A DNA stretch of 64,000 bases from Lichenibacterium dinghuense (GCF_021730615.1 NZ_JAJLMN010000001.1:1426501-1490500), one strand, 5' to 3'. Numbered from the stretch's first letter, positions 1 to 8,593 are shown. Notes: generated by a model not told the origin, from the letters alone. Numbers and translations are program-made.

Positions 1-933
1 GCCGTGCTCGGCGGCGATCTCGCGGATCTTCAGCGCCAGGATGTCCTGGCCCTTGGCGATCACCACCGGCGCGCCGCCCTCCTCGCGCTTGTAGCGGAGC
101 GCGATGGAGAAATGCGTCGGGTTGGCGATCACGAGCGTCGCGCGGGGCACGTCCGCCATCATGCGGCGGCGGCGGCGGTCGAGCGCCAGCGACCGGCGCT
201 TGGCCTTGACCGCGGGATCGCCCTCGTTCTGCTTGTGCTCGTCCTTGACCTCCTGGCGCGTCATCATCATGCGGCGGCGCCACTTGACCCGCGTCCACGC
301 GATGTCGGCGACGCCGACGAGCACGAAGGCGGCGGTGACGCCGGACAGGAGCTTGACCAGCAGCGCCAGGATGCGGTCCGGCACCAGCGCGGGCGACACG
401 AAGACGGTGTCGACCACCGTGTCGCGCTCGGACGCGAGCACCAGGGCCGCTACGCAGCCCATGATGGCGAGCTTGGCGAGGCTCTTCGCGAACTCGACCG
501 CGCCGGCCTTGCCGAGCATGCGGGCGAGGCCGGCGGCGGGCGACACCTTGCTGAGCTTCGGCGCGATGCGGTCCAGCACCACCGAGGGCGCGTTCTGGGC
601 GAAGGACACGGCCAGCCCGGCCGCGAGCACGATGGCGAAGACCGGCAGCACGAAGCTCGCCGCGGCCCCGAGCAGCACGCCGACGAGGTCGCCGGCGTCG
701 GCGCCGTTCTGGAGCCGCCAGCGCGCCGGGTCCTCGAACAGGTGGGCCAGCGTGTCGGCGAGCCGGGCCGCGCCGGGGCGCAGCGTCAGCGTGCACACCA
801 CCAGCGTGGCGCCGAGCCCGCCGAGCAGCGCCGCCTCGCGCGACACCGGCAGGTCGCCGCGCTCGACAGCCTCGCGGAGCTTCTTCTCCGTCGGCTCGAA
901 GGTTTTGCCCTCGTCGTCGGCGTCCTCGGACAT
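1..933 (-). CDS. flhB: Flagellar biosynthesis protein FlhB (3' part cut by window edge)
   Basis: FlhB is an inner-membrane part of the flagellar type III export apparatus. Its cytoplasmic domain cleaves itself to switch from rod/hook to filament export. The start ATG at 933 lies one base after the fliG stop. About 311 codons are visible. The N-terminal part shows the typical charged opening (KTFEPTEKKLREAVERGD), then several hydrophobic segments (around residues 35-60, 85-110, 150-165, 185-205). The autocleavage motif NPTH falls at about residues 271-274, followed by FSIALRYKR, which fits the family position (near 269-272 in enterics). The C-terminal end lies outside the window. It is the last visible gene of a fliN-fliG-flhB run. 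Identification is firm. Confidence 0.95.
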   Translation of the reverse strand, partial: MSEDADDEGKTFEPTEKKLREAVERGDLPVSREAALLGGLGATLVVCTLTLRPGAARLADTLAHLFEDPARWRLQNGADAGDLVGVLLGAAASFVLPVFAIVLAAGLAVSFAQNAPSVVLDRIAPKLSKVSPAAGLARMLGKAGAVEFAKSLAKLAIMGCVAALVLASERDTVVDTVFVSPALVPDRILALLVKLLSGVTAAFVLVGVADIAWTRVKWRRRMMMTRQEVKDEHKQNEGDPAVKAKRRSLALDRRRRRMMADVPRATLVIANPTHFSIALRYKREEGGAPVVIAKGQDILALKIREIAAEHG

Positions 934-934
934 C

Positions 935-1942
935 TCACGCCGCCTCGGCCGAGAGCTCGATCTCGCCGAGCGACGACAGCTGCAGCACGGTGGTCGAGAT
1001 GGCGCGCCGGGCCGCCGCGATCTCCTTCGCGGAGCCGCCGTCGGAGTTCAGCTCGTTCTCGATCAGGCGGCGGGCGCGGGCGCCCAGCGCCGACAGCACG
1101 GCGTCGCGGAAGGTGGCGTCGGTGCCGCGCAGCGCCATGGTGATCTGCTCGGTCGGCACGCGGTCGAACAGCACGCTCTTCGACTTCGCGGGCAGATTCA
1201 CCACGTCGTTGAAGGAGAACATCTTCGAGCGCAGCGCCGCGGCGTCGACCGGCTTGGCTTCCGCGATGGAGAGGAGCACCTCCTCGGCCTGCTCCGGCTC
1301 CATGCGGTTGAGGATGTCGGCGACGCGGCCGCGGGTGTTGGCGTTGGCGTCGCGCGGCGGGCCGTTGAGCAGGTCGTCGCGCAGCTTGTTCTCGAGGATC
1401 TTGATCGTGGCCTCGCTGACCGGCCGGAGCGCCAGCATGCGGCGGGTCAGCGCGTTGCGCGACTCGCGCGGCATGATCGCCAGCGCCTTGGCGGCCGCCT
1501 CGGGGGTCAGGCGGGCGAGGATCAGCGCCGCGGTCTGCGGGTGCTCCTTGCCCACGTAGGCCGCGAGGTCGGCCTCCGGCAGGCCGGACAGCCGCACCCA
1601 GGTCGAGGAGTTGGACGAGCCCAGCACGTCCGACATGATCTCCGCCACCTGCTCGGGCGGCAGCACGCCGCCGAGCAGGTGCTCGACCTCGGCGGCGGTG
1701 CCGCGCAGGTCGACGCCGCGCGAGAACTGCTGCGCCAGCTCCTCCACCAGCCCTTCGAGCGCGGTGATCGGCACGGCGCCGAGCGCCGCGGCCGAGCGCG
1801 TGATGGTCTTCAGCTCGCCGGGGTCGAAGTGCTTGAGCAGGCGGCTCGCCAGCGGCTTGCCCATGGCGAGCAGCAGGGCCGCGACCTTCTCGGGGCCGGT
1901 GAGGGTGCGGTGGTCGCTGTAGGCCGCGATGGCGGTCGACAT
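935..1942 (-). CDS. fliG: Flagellar motor switch protein FliG
   Basis: FliG is the rotor protein that contacts the MotA stator and, with FliM and FliN, forms the C-ring that generates torque and switches direction. The 335-residue product has the family length. It shows the N-terminal LTGPEKVAALLLAMG stretch, the middle-domain EHPQT motif (about residues 133-137) and the C-terminal charged torque helix region near residues 275-310. The start ATG at 1942 lies 7 bases after the fliN stop, and the stop is one base before the flhB start, so the three genes are almost certainly one transcript. FliM is not seen and must lie elsewhere. Confidence 0.95.
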   Translation of the reverse strand: MSTAIAAYSDHRTLTGPEKVAALLLAMGKPLASRLLKHFDPGELKTITRSAAALGAVPITALEGLVEELAQQFSRGVDLRGTAAEVEHLLGGVLPPEQVAEIMSDVLGSSNSSTWVRLSGLPEADLAAYVGKEHPQTAALILARLTPEAAAKALAIMPRESRNALTRRMLALRPVSEATIKILENKLRDDLLNGPPRDANANTRGRVADILNRMEPEQAEEVLLSIAEAKPVDAAALRSKMFSFNDVVNLPAKSKSVLFDRVPTEQITMALRGTDATFRDAVLSALGARARRLIENELNSDGGSAKEIAAARRAISTTVLQLSSLGEIELSAEAA

Positions 1943-1949
1943 CGCGGCG

Positions 1950-2252
1950 TCAGCCCCGCCCGCCCGGGCCGGACGCGCCGACGATCTCGGTCAGGGCCAC
2001 GCCGAGGCGGTCGGCATCGCCCTCGATCACCGTCATGTCGCCCCGGGCGATGACGCGGCCGTTGACCACGATGTCGACCGGCTGGCCGACGCGGTGGTCG
2101 AGCGGGATCACCGCGCCGCGGCCGAGCTTCATCAGGTTCGCCACCGGCATCGAGGTGCCGCCGAGCACGACCTGCACCGACAACGGGATGTCCAGGATGG
2201 CGCCGAGCCCCATGGCGGGTTCGGGAGGGGAGACGTCTTCGTCGAGCGACAT
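1950..2252 (-). CDS. fliN: Flagellar motor switch protein FliN
   Basis: FliN forms the base of the flagellar C-ring and helps bind CheY-P and export chaperone complexes. The 100-residue product is almost entirely the SpoA domain: ILDIPLSVQVVLGGTSMPVA, then a conserved LGRGAVIPLD segment, VDIVVNGRVIARGD, and a closing LTEIVG. A short acidic N-terminus precedes it. It is the first visible gene of the leftward fliN-fliG-flhB run, so its promoter should lie in the 456-base gap to its right. Confidence 0.93.
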   Translation of the reverse strand: MSLDEDVSPPEPAMGLGAILDIPLSVQVVLGGTSMPVANLMKLGRGAVIPLDHRVGQPVDIVVNGRVIARGDMTVIEGDADRLGVALTEIVGASGPGGRG

Positions 2253-2708
2253 CGGGAGAGACCTGGCGGATCCGAGCGGGGCGGGCCACGCCCCTTCATT
2301 CCGCGAAGGCTAGGCCGGGAGGCTTGCGCGTGGGTCGCGGCCGAACGGTTGACGGAAACAGGACGATCGTGGGAGCCTGCTTCGCCGGCTGTTCGTCGAC
2401 GGCCCGCGCCGACAGGGCCTCCCCGGCGAGGTCGGATGCATCTCGGGACCCGAAAAGCCCGCGATGGAAACTGACCGACATCGATCGCCGCGACACTGCC
2501 CGGCGGCAGGGGGTGGCGTGCCCGCACCGCGTCGCTCGACGGAAGTCACCGGACCCGCCGCAGCCCGGACTGAGCCGGGGAGGCGCGAAGAGCGAAGCAG
2601 CGAACGAGCGGACACCCACTCGCTCCTCCTCCGTTGCGTCAAGATGGCTTATTTGCAACTCTTCAAGTCGGCTCCAGTTAACGTCCACTCATAATCGCAG
2701 GGCATCAC
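2253..2708. other. Intergenic region between fliN and the DUF6894 gene
   Basis: This divergent gap has no reading frame that resembles a protein; frames crossing it on both strands are Arg/Ser/Pro-rich and overlap one another. Base composition is slightly lower in GC near 2640-2700. It must hold the promoter of the fliN-fliG-flhB transcript on the minus strand and that of the gene at 2709 on the plus strand. I could not recognise a definite promoter. Confidence 0.5.
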
Positions 2709-3146
2709 ATGCCGACGTTCTTCTTCGACGTCTACGATGGTCGGAAAGCTATGCGGGACGCGGTCGGCCTAGAGTTGCCGAACGTCGCGGAAGCGGCCGA
2801 CGAGGCGGCGGCGCTCCTGCCGGAGTTCGCGAAGGAGACCCTGCCCGACCGGCAGTCGCATGGCTTCGTCGCCTCTGTCAGGGATGAAGCGGGGGAGGTC
2901 GTCTATCGCGCGATGATGCTGTTCCAGGGACAGCATGTCACGGATCAGAACCGGCCCTACGTCACGACCGTGACCGGGGTGAACTTCCAAATGGCACGCC
3001 GCACGGAATTGAAGGCTGAAGCGCGGGCGCTGTCCGAAAAGCTGGCTCAAAACATCGAAGCCATGTTGACCGTCATCGACGACACGAGGGCGCAGGTCGA
3101 AGCCAGTCGCAGAGCAGTGCAGAAATGGAACGAAAAAGACGCGTGA
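2709..3146 (+). CDS. DUF6894-like small protein with C-terminal helical extension
   Basis: Function unknown. The first roughly 75 residues match the pattern of the small DUF6894 family common in Hyphomicrobiales: an opening MPTFFFDVYDGRKAMRD, then GLELPNVAEAADEA, then a central strand ending in EVVYRAMMLF. The remaining part (about residues 95-145) is predicted by eye to be helical and charged, with AEARALSEKLAQNIEAMLTV and QVEASRRAVQKW, which may form a coiled coil. Most family members stop soon after the first domain, so the extension is notable. An AGGG sequence about 7 bases upstream supports this ATG. No partner gene is evident. Confidence 0.75.
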   Translation: MPTFFFDVYDGRKAMRDAVGLELPNVAEAADEAAALLPEFAKETLPDRQSHGFVASVRDEAGEVVYRAMMLFQGQHVTDQNRPYVTTVTGVNFQMARRTELKAEARALSEKLAQNIEAMLTVIDDTRAQVEASRRAVQKWNEKDA

Positions 3147-3350
3147 AGCATCGGTCGTGATCACGCACGGACCGGGACGGGGCATCGTGCGGCCCGGACG
3201 GGTCGGTCAGCTGCGCGCGGCTCGCCCTACGGGGACCGGCCCGGGCCCGCGCCGGCCCTCCGCTCCGCAACTCGCGATGCGGGCGGAAACCTGCTAAGGG
3301 CGAGGGGACCCGTCGCGCTCCCGCGACCCAGGACGCCCGCGGCCCCCACC

Positions 3351-4340
3351 ATGGCGACACGAGCCGACCCGTTCCGCCTGTCCTCGCCCCGGATCTTCCT
3401 GGTCCGGATGGCCGTGTTCCTGATCCTGGCCGGCTTCGTCGCCCTGATCCTGCAGGACCAGATCGGACGCGCCTTCATGGCCAACCCGCCGCTGAACGGG
3501 CTGATCCTGGGCGTGCTGCTGGTCGGCATCGTGCTCGGGCTGCGCCAGGTGTTCCGCCTGTTCCCCGAGATCCGCTGGGCCAACAGCGTCAACAACCCGT
3601 CCGCCCCGGCCGCCAAGCCGCCCGTGCTGCTCGCCCCCATGGCGACCATCCTGGCCGACCGCGGGGAGGGCCGGCCCACCATCTCCACCGTGACGCTGCG
3701 CGCCATCCTCGACTCCGTCGGCACGCGCCTCGACGAGTCGCGCGAGATCGCTCGCTACCTCACCGGCCTCCTCATCTTCCTCGGCCTGCTCGGCACCTTC
3801 TGGGGCCTCCTCGAGACGGTCGGCTCCATCGCGGGCGTGATCCGCAACATGACGGCCGGCAACGACTCCGCCGTGATGTTCGACGACCTCAAGAACGGCC
3901 TCGCCGCCCCCATCGCGGGCATGAGCGTGAGCTTCACCTCCTCGCTGTTCGGCCTCGCGGGCTCGCTCGTGCTCGGCTTCCTCGACCTCCAGGCCGGGCA
4001 GGCGCAGAACCGATTCTACAACCAGCTCGAGGACAAGCTCAGCGCCCTCACGGCCGACCCGCTCGCGGCCGCCGGGACCGAGGCCGCGCTCCCCGCGCCG
4101 GCCGGCGTGCCGGCGGACCTCCGCGTCGCGCTCGACCGCATCGCGCTCGGCGCCGACCAGTCGTCGAGCCGCGCCGCCACCGCCGCCATGGCCAACCTCG
4201 CCGAGGGCATCCAGAGCCTCGTGCAGCACATGCGCGGCGAACAGCAGATGATCCGCGACTGGGTCGAGGGCCAGGCCGAGCAGAACCGGGAGATGCGACG
4301 CCTCCTGGAGCGCATCGCCCGCGAGTCGGAAGTCCGCTAG
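3351..4340 (+). CDS. MotA/TolQ/ExbB-family proton channel protein
   Basis: Probable inner-membrane ion-channel subunit that couples proton flow to work on the envelope. Hydrophobic segments occur near residues 18-38, 48-66, 140-160 and 195-220. The segment LLGTFWGLLETVGSIAGVI and the following GLAAPIAGMSVSFTSSLFGL are typical of the MotA/ExbB channel helices. A C-terminal helical tail (about residues 255-329) is rich in Gln and Glu. The next gene, one base away, encodes an OmpA/MotB-type peptidoglycan-binding partner, so the pair should form a stator-like complex. It is not next to flagellar motility genes on the same strand, so it may be an envelope motor of the Tol/Exb type. Confidence 0.85.
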   Translation: MATRADPFRLSSPRIFLVRMAVFLILAGFVALILQDQIGRAFMANPPLNGLILGVLLVGIVLGLRQVFRLFPEIRWANSVNNPSAPAAKPPVLLAPMATILADRGEGRPTISTVTLRAILDSVGTRLDESREIARYLTGLLIFLGLLGTFWGLLETVGSIAGVIRNMTAGNDSAVMFDDLKNGLAAPIAGMSVSFTSSLFGLAGSLVLGFLDLQAGQAQNRFYNQLEDKLSALTADPLAAAGTEAALPAPAGVPADLRVALDRIALGADQSSSRAATAAMANLAEGIQSLVQHMRGEQQMIRDWVEGQAEQNREMRRLLERIARESEVR

Positions 4341-4341
4341 C

Positions 4342-5370
4342 ATGGCGCTCGGCCGCACGCGGCGCCCGGCGCGCACGATCGACTACTGGCCCGGCTTCGT
4401 CGACGCGCTGTCGACCATGCTCCTGGTCATCACCTTCCTCCTATCCGTCTTCATGCTGTCGCAGTTCTTCATGTCGCGCGACGTGTCGCAGAAGGACAAT
4501 GCGCTCTCGCAGCTCAACCGCCAGATCGAGCAGCTGACCTCGCTCCTGTCGCTGGAGCGCGCCGGCAAGGCCGACACCCAGTCGAGCCTCGCCTCGCTGC
4601 AGGCGACGCTGGATTCCGCCGACCAGGAGAAGGCCAGCCTCGCCGCCCAGCTCCAGGGCAGCGCCGCGGCGGCCGGCGCCGCCGGGGCCGCGGCCGACGA
4701 ATCCGCCCGCAAGCTCGACGCGCAGTCCGACGTCCTGTCGGGCGCCATGGCGCGGGTCGACGCCCTGAACCAGCAGATCGCGGCGCTGCGCCGCCAGCTC
4801 GCCGCCATCGAGGCGGCGCTGAGCGCCTCCGAGTCGCGCGACCAGGAGGCCCAGGCCAAGATCTCCGACCTCGGCTCGCGCCTCAACGTCGCCCTCGCCC
4901 AGAAGGTGCAGGAGCTGAACCGCTACCGCTCCGACTTCTTCGGGCGCCTGCGCGAGATCATCGGCAACCGCCCGGGCATCCGCGTGGTGGGCGACCGCTT
5001 CGTGTTCGAGTCCTCGGTGCTGTTCGACAGCGGGCAGGCCACCGTGAAGCCCAGCGCCGCCCCCGCGCTCGACAAGCTGGCCGCGGCCGCCGTCGACCTC
5101 GAACGCGAAATCCCGCCGAACATCCCGTGGGTCCTGCGCGTCGACGGCCACACCGACCGGCGGCCGATCGCGTCCCCGCTGTTCAAGTCGAACTGGGATC
5201 TGTCGGCCGAGCGCGCCATCGCGGTCGTGCAGTACCTCGTGTCGAAGGGCGTCGACCCGCAGAGGCTCGTCGCGGCCGGCTTCGGCGAGTTCCAGCCGAT
5301 CGACCCCGGCACGAGCGAGGAGGCGATGAGCCGCAACCGGCGCATCGAGCTGAAGCTGACCGAGCGCTGA
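4342..5370 (+). CDS. OmpA/MotB-domain peptidoglycan-binding protein
   Basis: Partner of the MotA/ExbB-like protein just upstream; the start follows that stop by one base. The N-terminus has a MotB-like membrane helix (about residues 20-42, including VDALSTMLLVITFLLSVFML). A long coiled coil rich in Gln/Ala spans about residues 50-185. The C-terminal OmpA domain covers about residues 205-340, with VLFDSGQATVKPSA, the peptidoglycan-binding segment VDGHTDRRPI and the closing SRNRRIELKL. This layout (TM, coiled coil, OmpA) resembles MotB/TolR-OmpA hybrids that anchor a proton-driven motor to the cell wall. The exact process served is unknown. Confidence 0.85.
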   Translation: MALGRTRRPARTIDYWPGFVDALSTMLLVITFLLSVFMLSQFFMSRDVSQKDNALSQLNRQIEQLTSLLSLERAGKADTQSSLASLQATLDSADQEKASLAAQLQGSAAAAGAAGAAADESARKLDAQSDVLSGAMARVDALNQQIAALRRQLAAIEAALSASESRDQEAQAKISDLGSRLNVALAQKVQELNRYRSDFFGRLREIIGNRPGIRVVGDRFVFESSVLFDSGQATVKPSAAPALDKLAAAAVDLEREIPPNIPWVLRVDGHTDRRPIASPLFKSNWDLSAERAIAVVQYLVSKGVDPQRLVAAGFGEFQPIDPGTSEEAMSRNRRIELKLTER

Positions 5371-5879
5371 GCCCGCGCGAAGCGCTTCGCGACGCCGTCG
5401 CGGCGGACCGCCCCGCCCTCGCCGACCTGTGGGTCCTGGCGTGGCGCGCCGCGATGCCCGAGATCGACTTCGACGCCCGCCGGCCCTGGCTCGCAGCGCA
5501 CCTCGACGCGCTCCTGCTGGCGGGCGCCCGGATCATCGTCGCCGAGGTGGGCGGCGCGCCCGCGGGCTTCGTCACCGTCGACCCCGCGCGCCGTCACCTC
5601 GACCAGCTCGCGGTCCGGCCCGACCAGCAGGGCGCGGGGGTGGCCGACCGGCTGATGGGGGCCGCCAAGGCGCTGTCGCCGGGCGGCCTCTCGCTCGACG
5701 TCAACGCCGCCAACGCCCGCGCTCGGCGCTTCTACGCGCGGCACGGCTTCGTCGAGGTTTCAACGGGGAGCAACCCGCGCTCGGGCCTGCCGACGCTCTC
5801 GCTGCGGTGGGACGGTGTTGCGCAAAAACGACACGACGGAACAATTCGTCCCGCAGCCGGAAATGAAACCTGTCCATAA
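5367..5879 (+). CDS. GNAT-family N-acetyltransferase (start uncertain)
   Basis: The acetyl-CoA-binding core is clear: HLDQLAVRPDQQGAGVADRL is the R/Q-x-x-G-x-G/A motif, followed by LSLDVNAANARARRFYARHGF as the final strand-helix pair. The substrate is unknown. The first GNAT helix (ALADLWVLAWRAAM) lies upstream of the first usable ATG (5454). No ATG, GTG or TTG occurs in this frame between that ATG and one deep inside the upstream gene. The only start that keeps the whole fold is CTG at 5367, overlapping the OmpA stop as CTGA. An ATG start at 5454 would give a 141-residue truncated fold. The coding frame is confident; the start is not. Confidence 0.75.
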   Translation: MSPREALRDAVAADRPALADLWVLAWRAAMPEIDFDARRPWLAAHLDALLLAGARIIVAEVGGAPAGFVTVDPARRHLDQLAVRPDQQGAGVADRLMGAAKALSPGGLSLDVNAANARARRFYARHGFVEVSTGSNPRSGLPTLSLRWDGVAQKRHDGTIRPAAGNETCP

Positions 5880-6054
5880 CAAAGGACAGCCGGAGCGGGC
5901 CGGCGGGCGGTTTCGCAGTCTCGCCACACATCGCTATTATCGCGGCTGAGACGTTCGAGTTCCCTTGACGGGCCGCCCGGACGGCGCATGCGGCGCGTCC
6001 GCCGCGGGCGCGATCCCTCCAACGCGTCGGCCGGGCGGCGACGGGAGACTGCAC

Positions 6055-6762
6055 ATGATGACGCGATCGATCGTCGGCCGCTTCCTGATCCTGGCCGTGC
6101 TGCTCGTGTCGCTGGGCGTGATCGCCCAGGCGGCCCTGATCATCACGCGCGGGCCGGGCAAGGCGGTGGCCAAGGCCAACGCCGCTCCCCTCGCCGCGGC
6201 GCCGGCCTCCGCCGTGGCTTCAGCGGCCTCCGCCGCCCCGGCTCAGCAGGCACCCGCGCCGGCGACCGGCGCTCCCGCGCAGCAGGCCGTCCAGCCCGCC
6301 GACATCGCCCCGGTCCGGGTCGTCTACCCCGGACCGCTGGGCGACACGCCGGTCCAGCCGCGCAAGTTCGCCGCCGCCGCTCCCTCGGTGCCGGCCGCTC
6401 CCCCGCCCGCCGCGCCCGCCCCTGCCCCGGCCGCTCAGGCGGCCGCCCCGGTCGCCGCGGCACCGGCCGCGCCTGCGGCCACACCGGCGGTCGCCGCAGT
6501 GCCGGCCCCCGCCAAGCCCTCGCCCGTTGTGGTAGCTTCGGCCGACGCCGACACCCAGCCGGCCGCGGAGCCGCCCGCCGGCAAGGGCAGTGTGAACCTC
6601 AACAGCGCGTCGGTGGCCGCGCTGGACCATCTCGGCGGCGGCCACATCGGCCAGACCATCGTCAAGCACCGCCCCTACGGCTCGGTCGAGGATCTGGTGA
6701 GGAAGCGGGTCGTGCGCCGCAGCGTCTACGAGCAGATCAAGAATCAGGTCGCGGCGCAGTAG
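6055..6762 (+). CDS. Membrane-anchored protein with Ala/Pro-rich linker and ComEA-like helix-hairpin-helix
   Basis: A 235-residue protein of unknown role. GGGAGA about 7 bases upstream supports the ATG at 6055. Residues 8-30 form a membrane anchor (FLILAVLLVSLGVIAQAA). Residues 40-175 are a low-complexity Ala/Pro linker. The C-terminal 55 residues form a helix-hairpin-helix pair: VNLNSASVAALDHLGGGHIG, then IVKHRPYGSVEDLVRKRVV. The VNLN-A-x-x-L-x-x-L-G-G pattern is that of ComEA-type DNA-binding domains. The design suggests an envelope-tethered DNA- or protein-binding domain held outside the membrane. The 3' end overlaps miaA on the other strand by 26 bases. Confidence 0.75.
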   Translation: MMTRSIVGRFLILAVLLVSLGVIAQAALIITRGPGKAVAKANAAPLAAAPASAVASAASAAPAQQAPAPATGAPAQQAVQPADIAPVRVVYPGPLGDTPVQPRKFAAAAPSVPAAPPPAAPAPAPAAQAAAPVAAAPAAPAATPAVAAVPAPAKPSPVVVASADADTQPAAEPPAGKGSVNLNSASVAALDHLGGGHIGQTIVKHRPYGSVEDLVRKRVVRRSVYEQIKNQVAAQ

Positions 6763-7681
6763 CTCCGCCGCGGAGAGCCTCCTCGGCCCGCTCCGGCGCC
6801 GCCGGGGCGAAGCCCGCGAGCTGGTGGCGCGCGAAGGTGTCCTGGCGCTTGGCGTAGGCGCGCGTCTCCGCCTTGCTCCGCGCCACGGCCTCCGCGAGCG
6901 ACAGCGTCCCGGCGAGATGCGCGAGCAGCGGCGGCACCCCGAGCGCCCGCATGGCCGGCAGAGCGGGGTCGAGCCCGCGGGCGGCGAGCCGCTCCGCCTC
7001 GGCGAGCGCCCCCTGCTCCATCATGCGGTCGAAGCGCGCGTCGATGGCGCGGCGCAGGCCCGCGCGCTCCGGCGCCAGCGCCACACCGATCCAGCGCCCC
7101 GGCGGGAGGACGGGCGCCGACCGCCGCGCCTGGAACCACGCCAGCGGCCGCCCGGTCGCGGCGAGGACCTCCAGCGCCCGCACGACCCGCTGCGGGTCCG
7201 TCGGCCGGAGCCGCGCCGCGGTGGCGGGGTCCGCCGCCGCGAGCCGCGCGTGCAGCGCCTCGGGCGGCACCCCCTCGCTCTCGGCCCGGATCCGCGCCCG
7301 CACCTCGTCCGGCACGGGGGGGATGTCGGACAGGCCCTGCGTCAGCGCCTTGAAGAACAGCCCCGTGCCGCCGACCACGACCGGCACGGCGCCGGCCGCC
7401 GCCGCCCGGCGAATCTCCTCCGCGGCTTCGCGCAGCCAGATCCCGACCGAATAGGGCTCGGCCGCGTCGCGGTGGCCGTAGAGCCGGTGCGGCGCGCGGG
7501 CGAGGTCGGCCGCCGTGGGCCGCCCGGTCAGGATCGCGAGGTCGCGGTAGACCGCCATGGAATCGGCGTTGACCACGATCCCGCCCCGCCGCTCGGCGAG
7601 GCGCATCGCCAGCGCGGACTTGCCGCTCGCCGTCGGGCCTGCGATGAGGATCGCCCGTCCCCCGTCCACGTGATCTCCCAT
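6737..7681 (-). CDS. miaA: tRNA dimethylallyltransferase MiaA
   Basis: Transfers a dimethylallyl group to N6 of A37 in tRNAs that read codons beginning with U. The 314-residue product has the family length. It contains the P-loop GPTASGKS near residue 15, the VNADSMAVYRDLAILTGRPT region, HRLYGHRDA, VVVGGTGLFFKAL and the terminal RSKAETRAYAKRQDTF segment of the tRNA-binding part. The start ATG at 7681 gives a short N-terminus before the P-loop. Only three bases separate this start from that of serB on the other strand, so the two genes are divergent and each promoter must lie within the other's coding region or further away. Confidence 0.95.
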   Translation of the reverse strand: MGDHVDGGRAILIAGPTASGKSALAMRLAERRGGIVVNADSMAVYRDLAILTGRPTAADLARAPHRLYGHRDAAEPYSVGIWLREAAEEIRRAAAAGAVPVVVGGTGLFFKALTQGLSDIPPVPDEVRARIRAESEGVPPEALHARLAAADPATAARLRPTDPQRVVRALEVLAATGRPLAWFQARRSAPVLPPGRWIGVALAPERAGLRRAIDARFDRMMEQGALAEAERLAARGLDPALPAMRALGVPPLLAHLAGTLSLAEAVARSKAETRAYAKRQDTFARHQLAGFAPAAPERAEEALRGGATAPRPDS

Positions 7682-7684
7682 CCG

Positions 7685-8593
7685 ATGCCGCAGCCCCCGG
7701 AGCCTTGTGTCGCGACCGTGATGGCCCGTAAAGGCCGGAACGAGATCGGGGCGCCGCGGCTCGCCGCGCTCGCGGCCGTCCTGCCGGGCGCCGGCGCGCC
7801 GGACTGGCTCGACCCCGGTCAGGCCGTCGACATCCCTTTCACGGCCGCCCCGGCCGACCTGCCGTCCCTGCGCGCCGCCCTCGCCGAGGCGCTGGCCGGC
7901 GAGGCGGTGGACGCCGTGCTGCAGCCCGCCGCCGGGCGGCGCAAGCGGCTGCTGCTGGCCGACATGGACTCCACGATGATCCACCAGGAATGCGTGGACG
8001 AGCTCGCGGACTTCGCCGGCCTCAAGGCCGAGGTGTCCGCCATCACCGAGCGCGCCATGCGGGGCGAGATCGCCTTCGAGCCCGCGCTGCGCGAGCGGGT
8101 GGCGCTGCTGCGCGGCCTGCCGGTCGACACGGTCGACCGCGTGCTGGCCGAGCGGATCACGCTGATGCCCGGCGGCGCGGCGCTGGTGCGGACCATGCGG
8201 GCGCACGGAGGCTATTGCGCGCTGGTGTCGGGCGGCTTCACGCTGTTCACCGGGGCGGTCGCGGCCCGGCTCGGCTTCGACGAGCACCGCTCCAACACGC
8301 TGGAGATCGACGGCGACCGCCTCGCCGGCACCGTGACCGAGCCGATCCTCGGCCGCGAGGCCAAGCTCGACCGGCTCGTCGCGCTGCGGGGGTCGCGGGG
8401 CCTCCCGCGCTCGGCCGTGATGGCGGTGGGCGACGGCGCCAACGACCTCGCCATGCTGGGCGAGGCGGGGCTCGGCGTGGCGTTCCACGCCAAGCCCGCC
8501 GTCGCCGCGGCCGCGCACGCCCGCATCGACCACAACGACCTCGACGCGCTGCTGTTCGTGCAGGGCTACAGGCGATCGGAGTTCGCGTCTTGA
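7685..8593 (+). CDS. serB: Phosphoserine phosphatase SerB
   Basis: HAD-superfamily enzyme for the last step of serine synthesis (phosphoserine to serine). Catalytic motif I is LLADMDSTMIHQECVDELAD (about residues 93-112), motif II is LVSGGFTLFTG, and motif III/IV includes VGDGANDLAMLGEAG. The N-terminal roughly 85 residues form a regulatory-type region as in other long SerB proteins. The ATG at 7685 is chosen; ATG at 7721 is an alternative. The stop overlaps the TTG start of rluD (TTGA), so the two are probably translated from one message. Confidence 0.93.
   Translation: MPQPPEPCVATVMARKGRNEIGAPRLAALAAVLPGAGAPDWLDPGQAVDIPFTAAPADLPSLRAALAEALAGEAVDAVLQPAAGRRKRLLLADMDSTMIHQECVDELADFAGLKAEVSAITERAMRGEIAFEPALRERVALLRGLPVDTVDRVLAERITLMPGGAALVRTMRAHGGYCALVSGGFTLFTGAVAARLGFDEHRSNTLEIDGDRLAGTVTEPILGREAKLDRLVALRGSRGLPRSAVMAVGDGANDLAMLGEAGLGVAFHAKPAVAAAAHARIDHNDLDALLFVQGYRRSEFAS

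Noticed and set aside
2296..2887. Several overlapping frames between fliN and the DUF6894 gene
   Set aside because: They overlap one another, are Arg/Ser/Pro-rich and show no family pattern.
3351..5370. Zorya-type defence system (ZorAB-like motor pair)
   Set aside because: The pair resembles general proton-channel modules, and no ZorC, ZorD or ZorE-like gene is adjacent.
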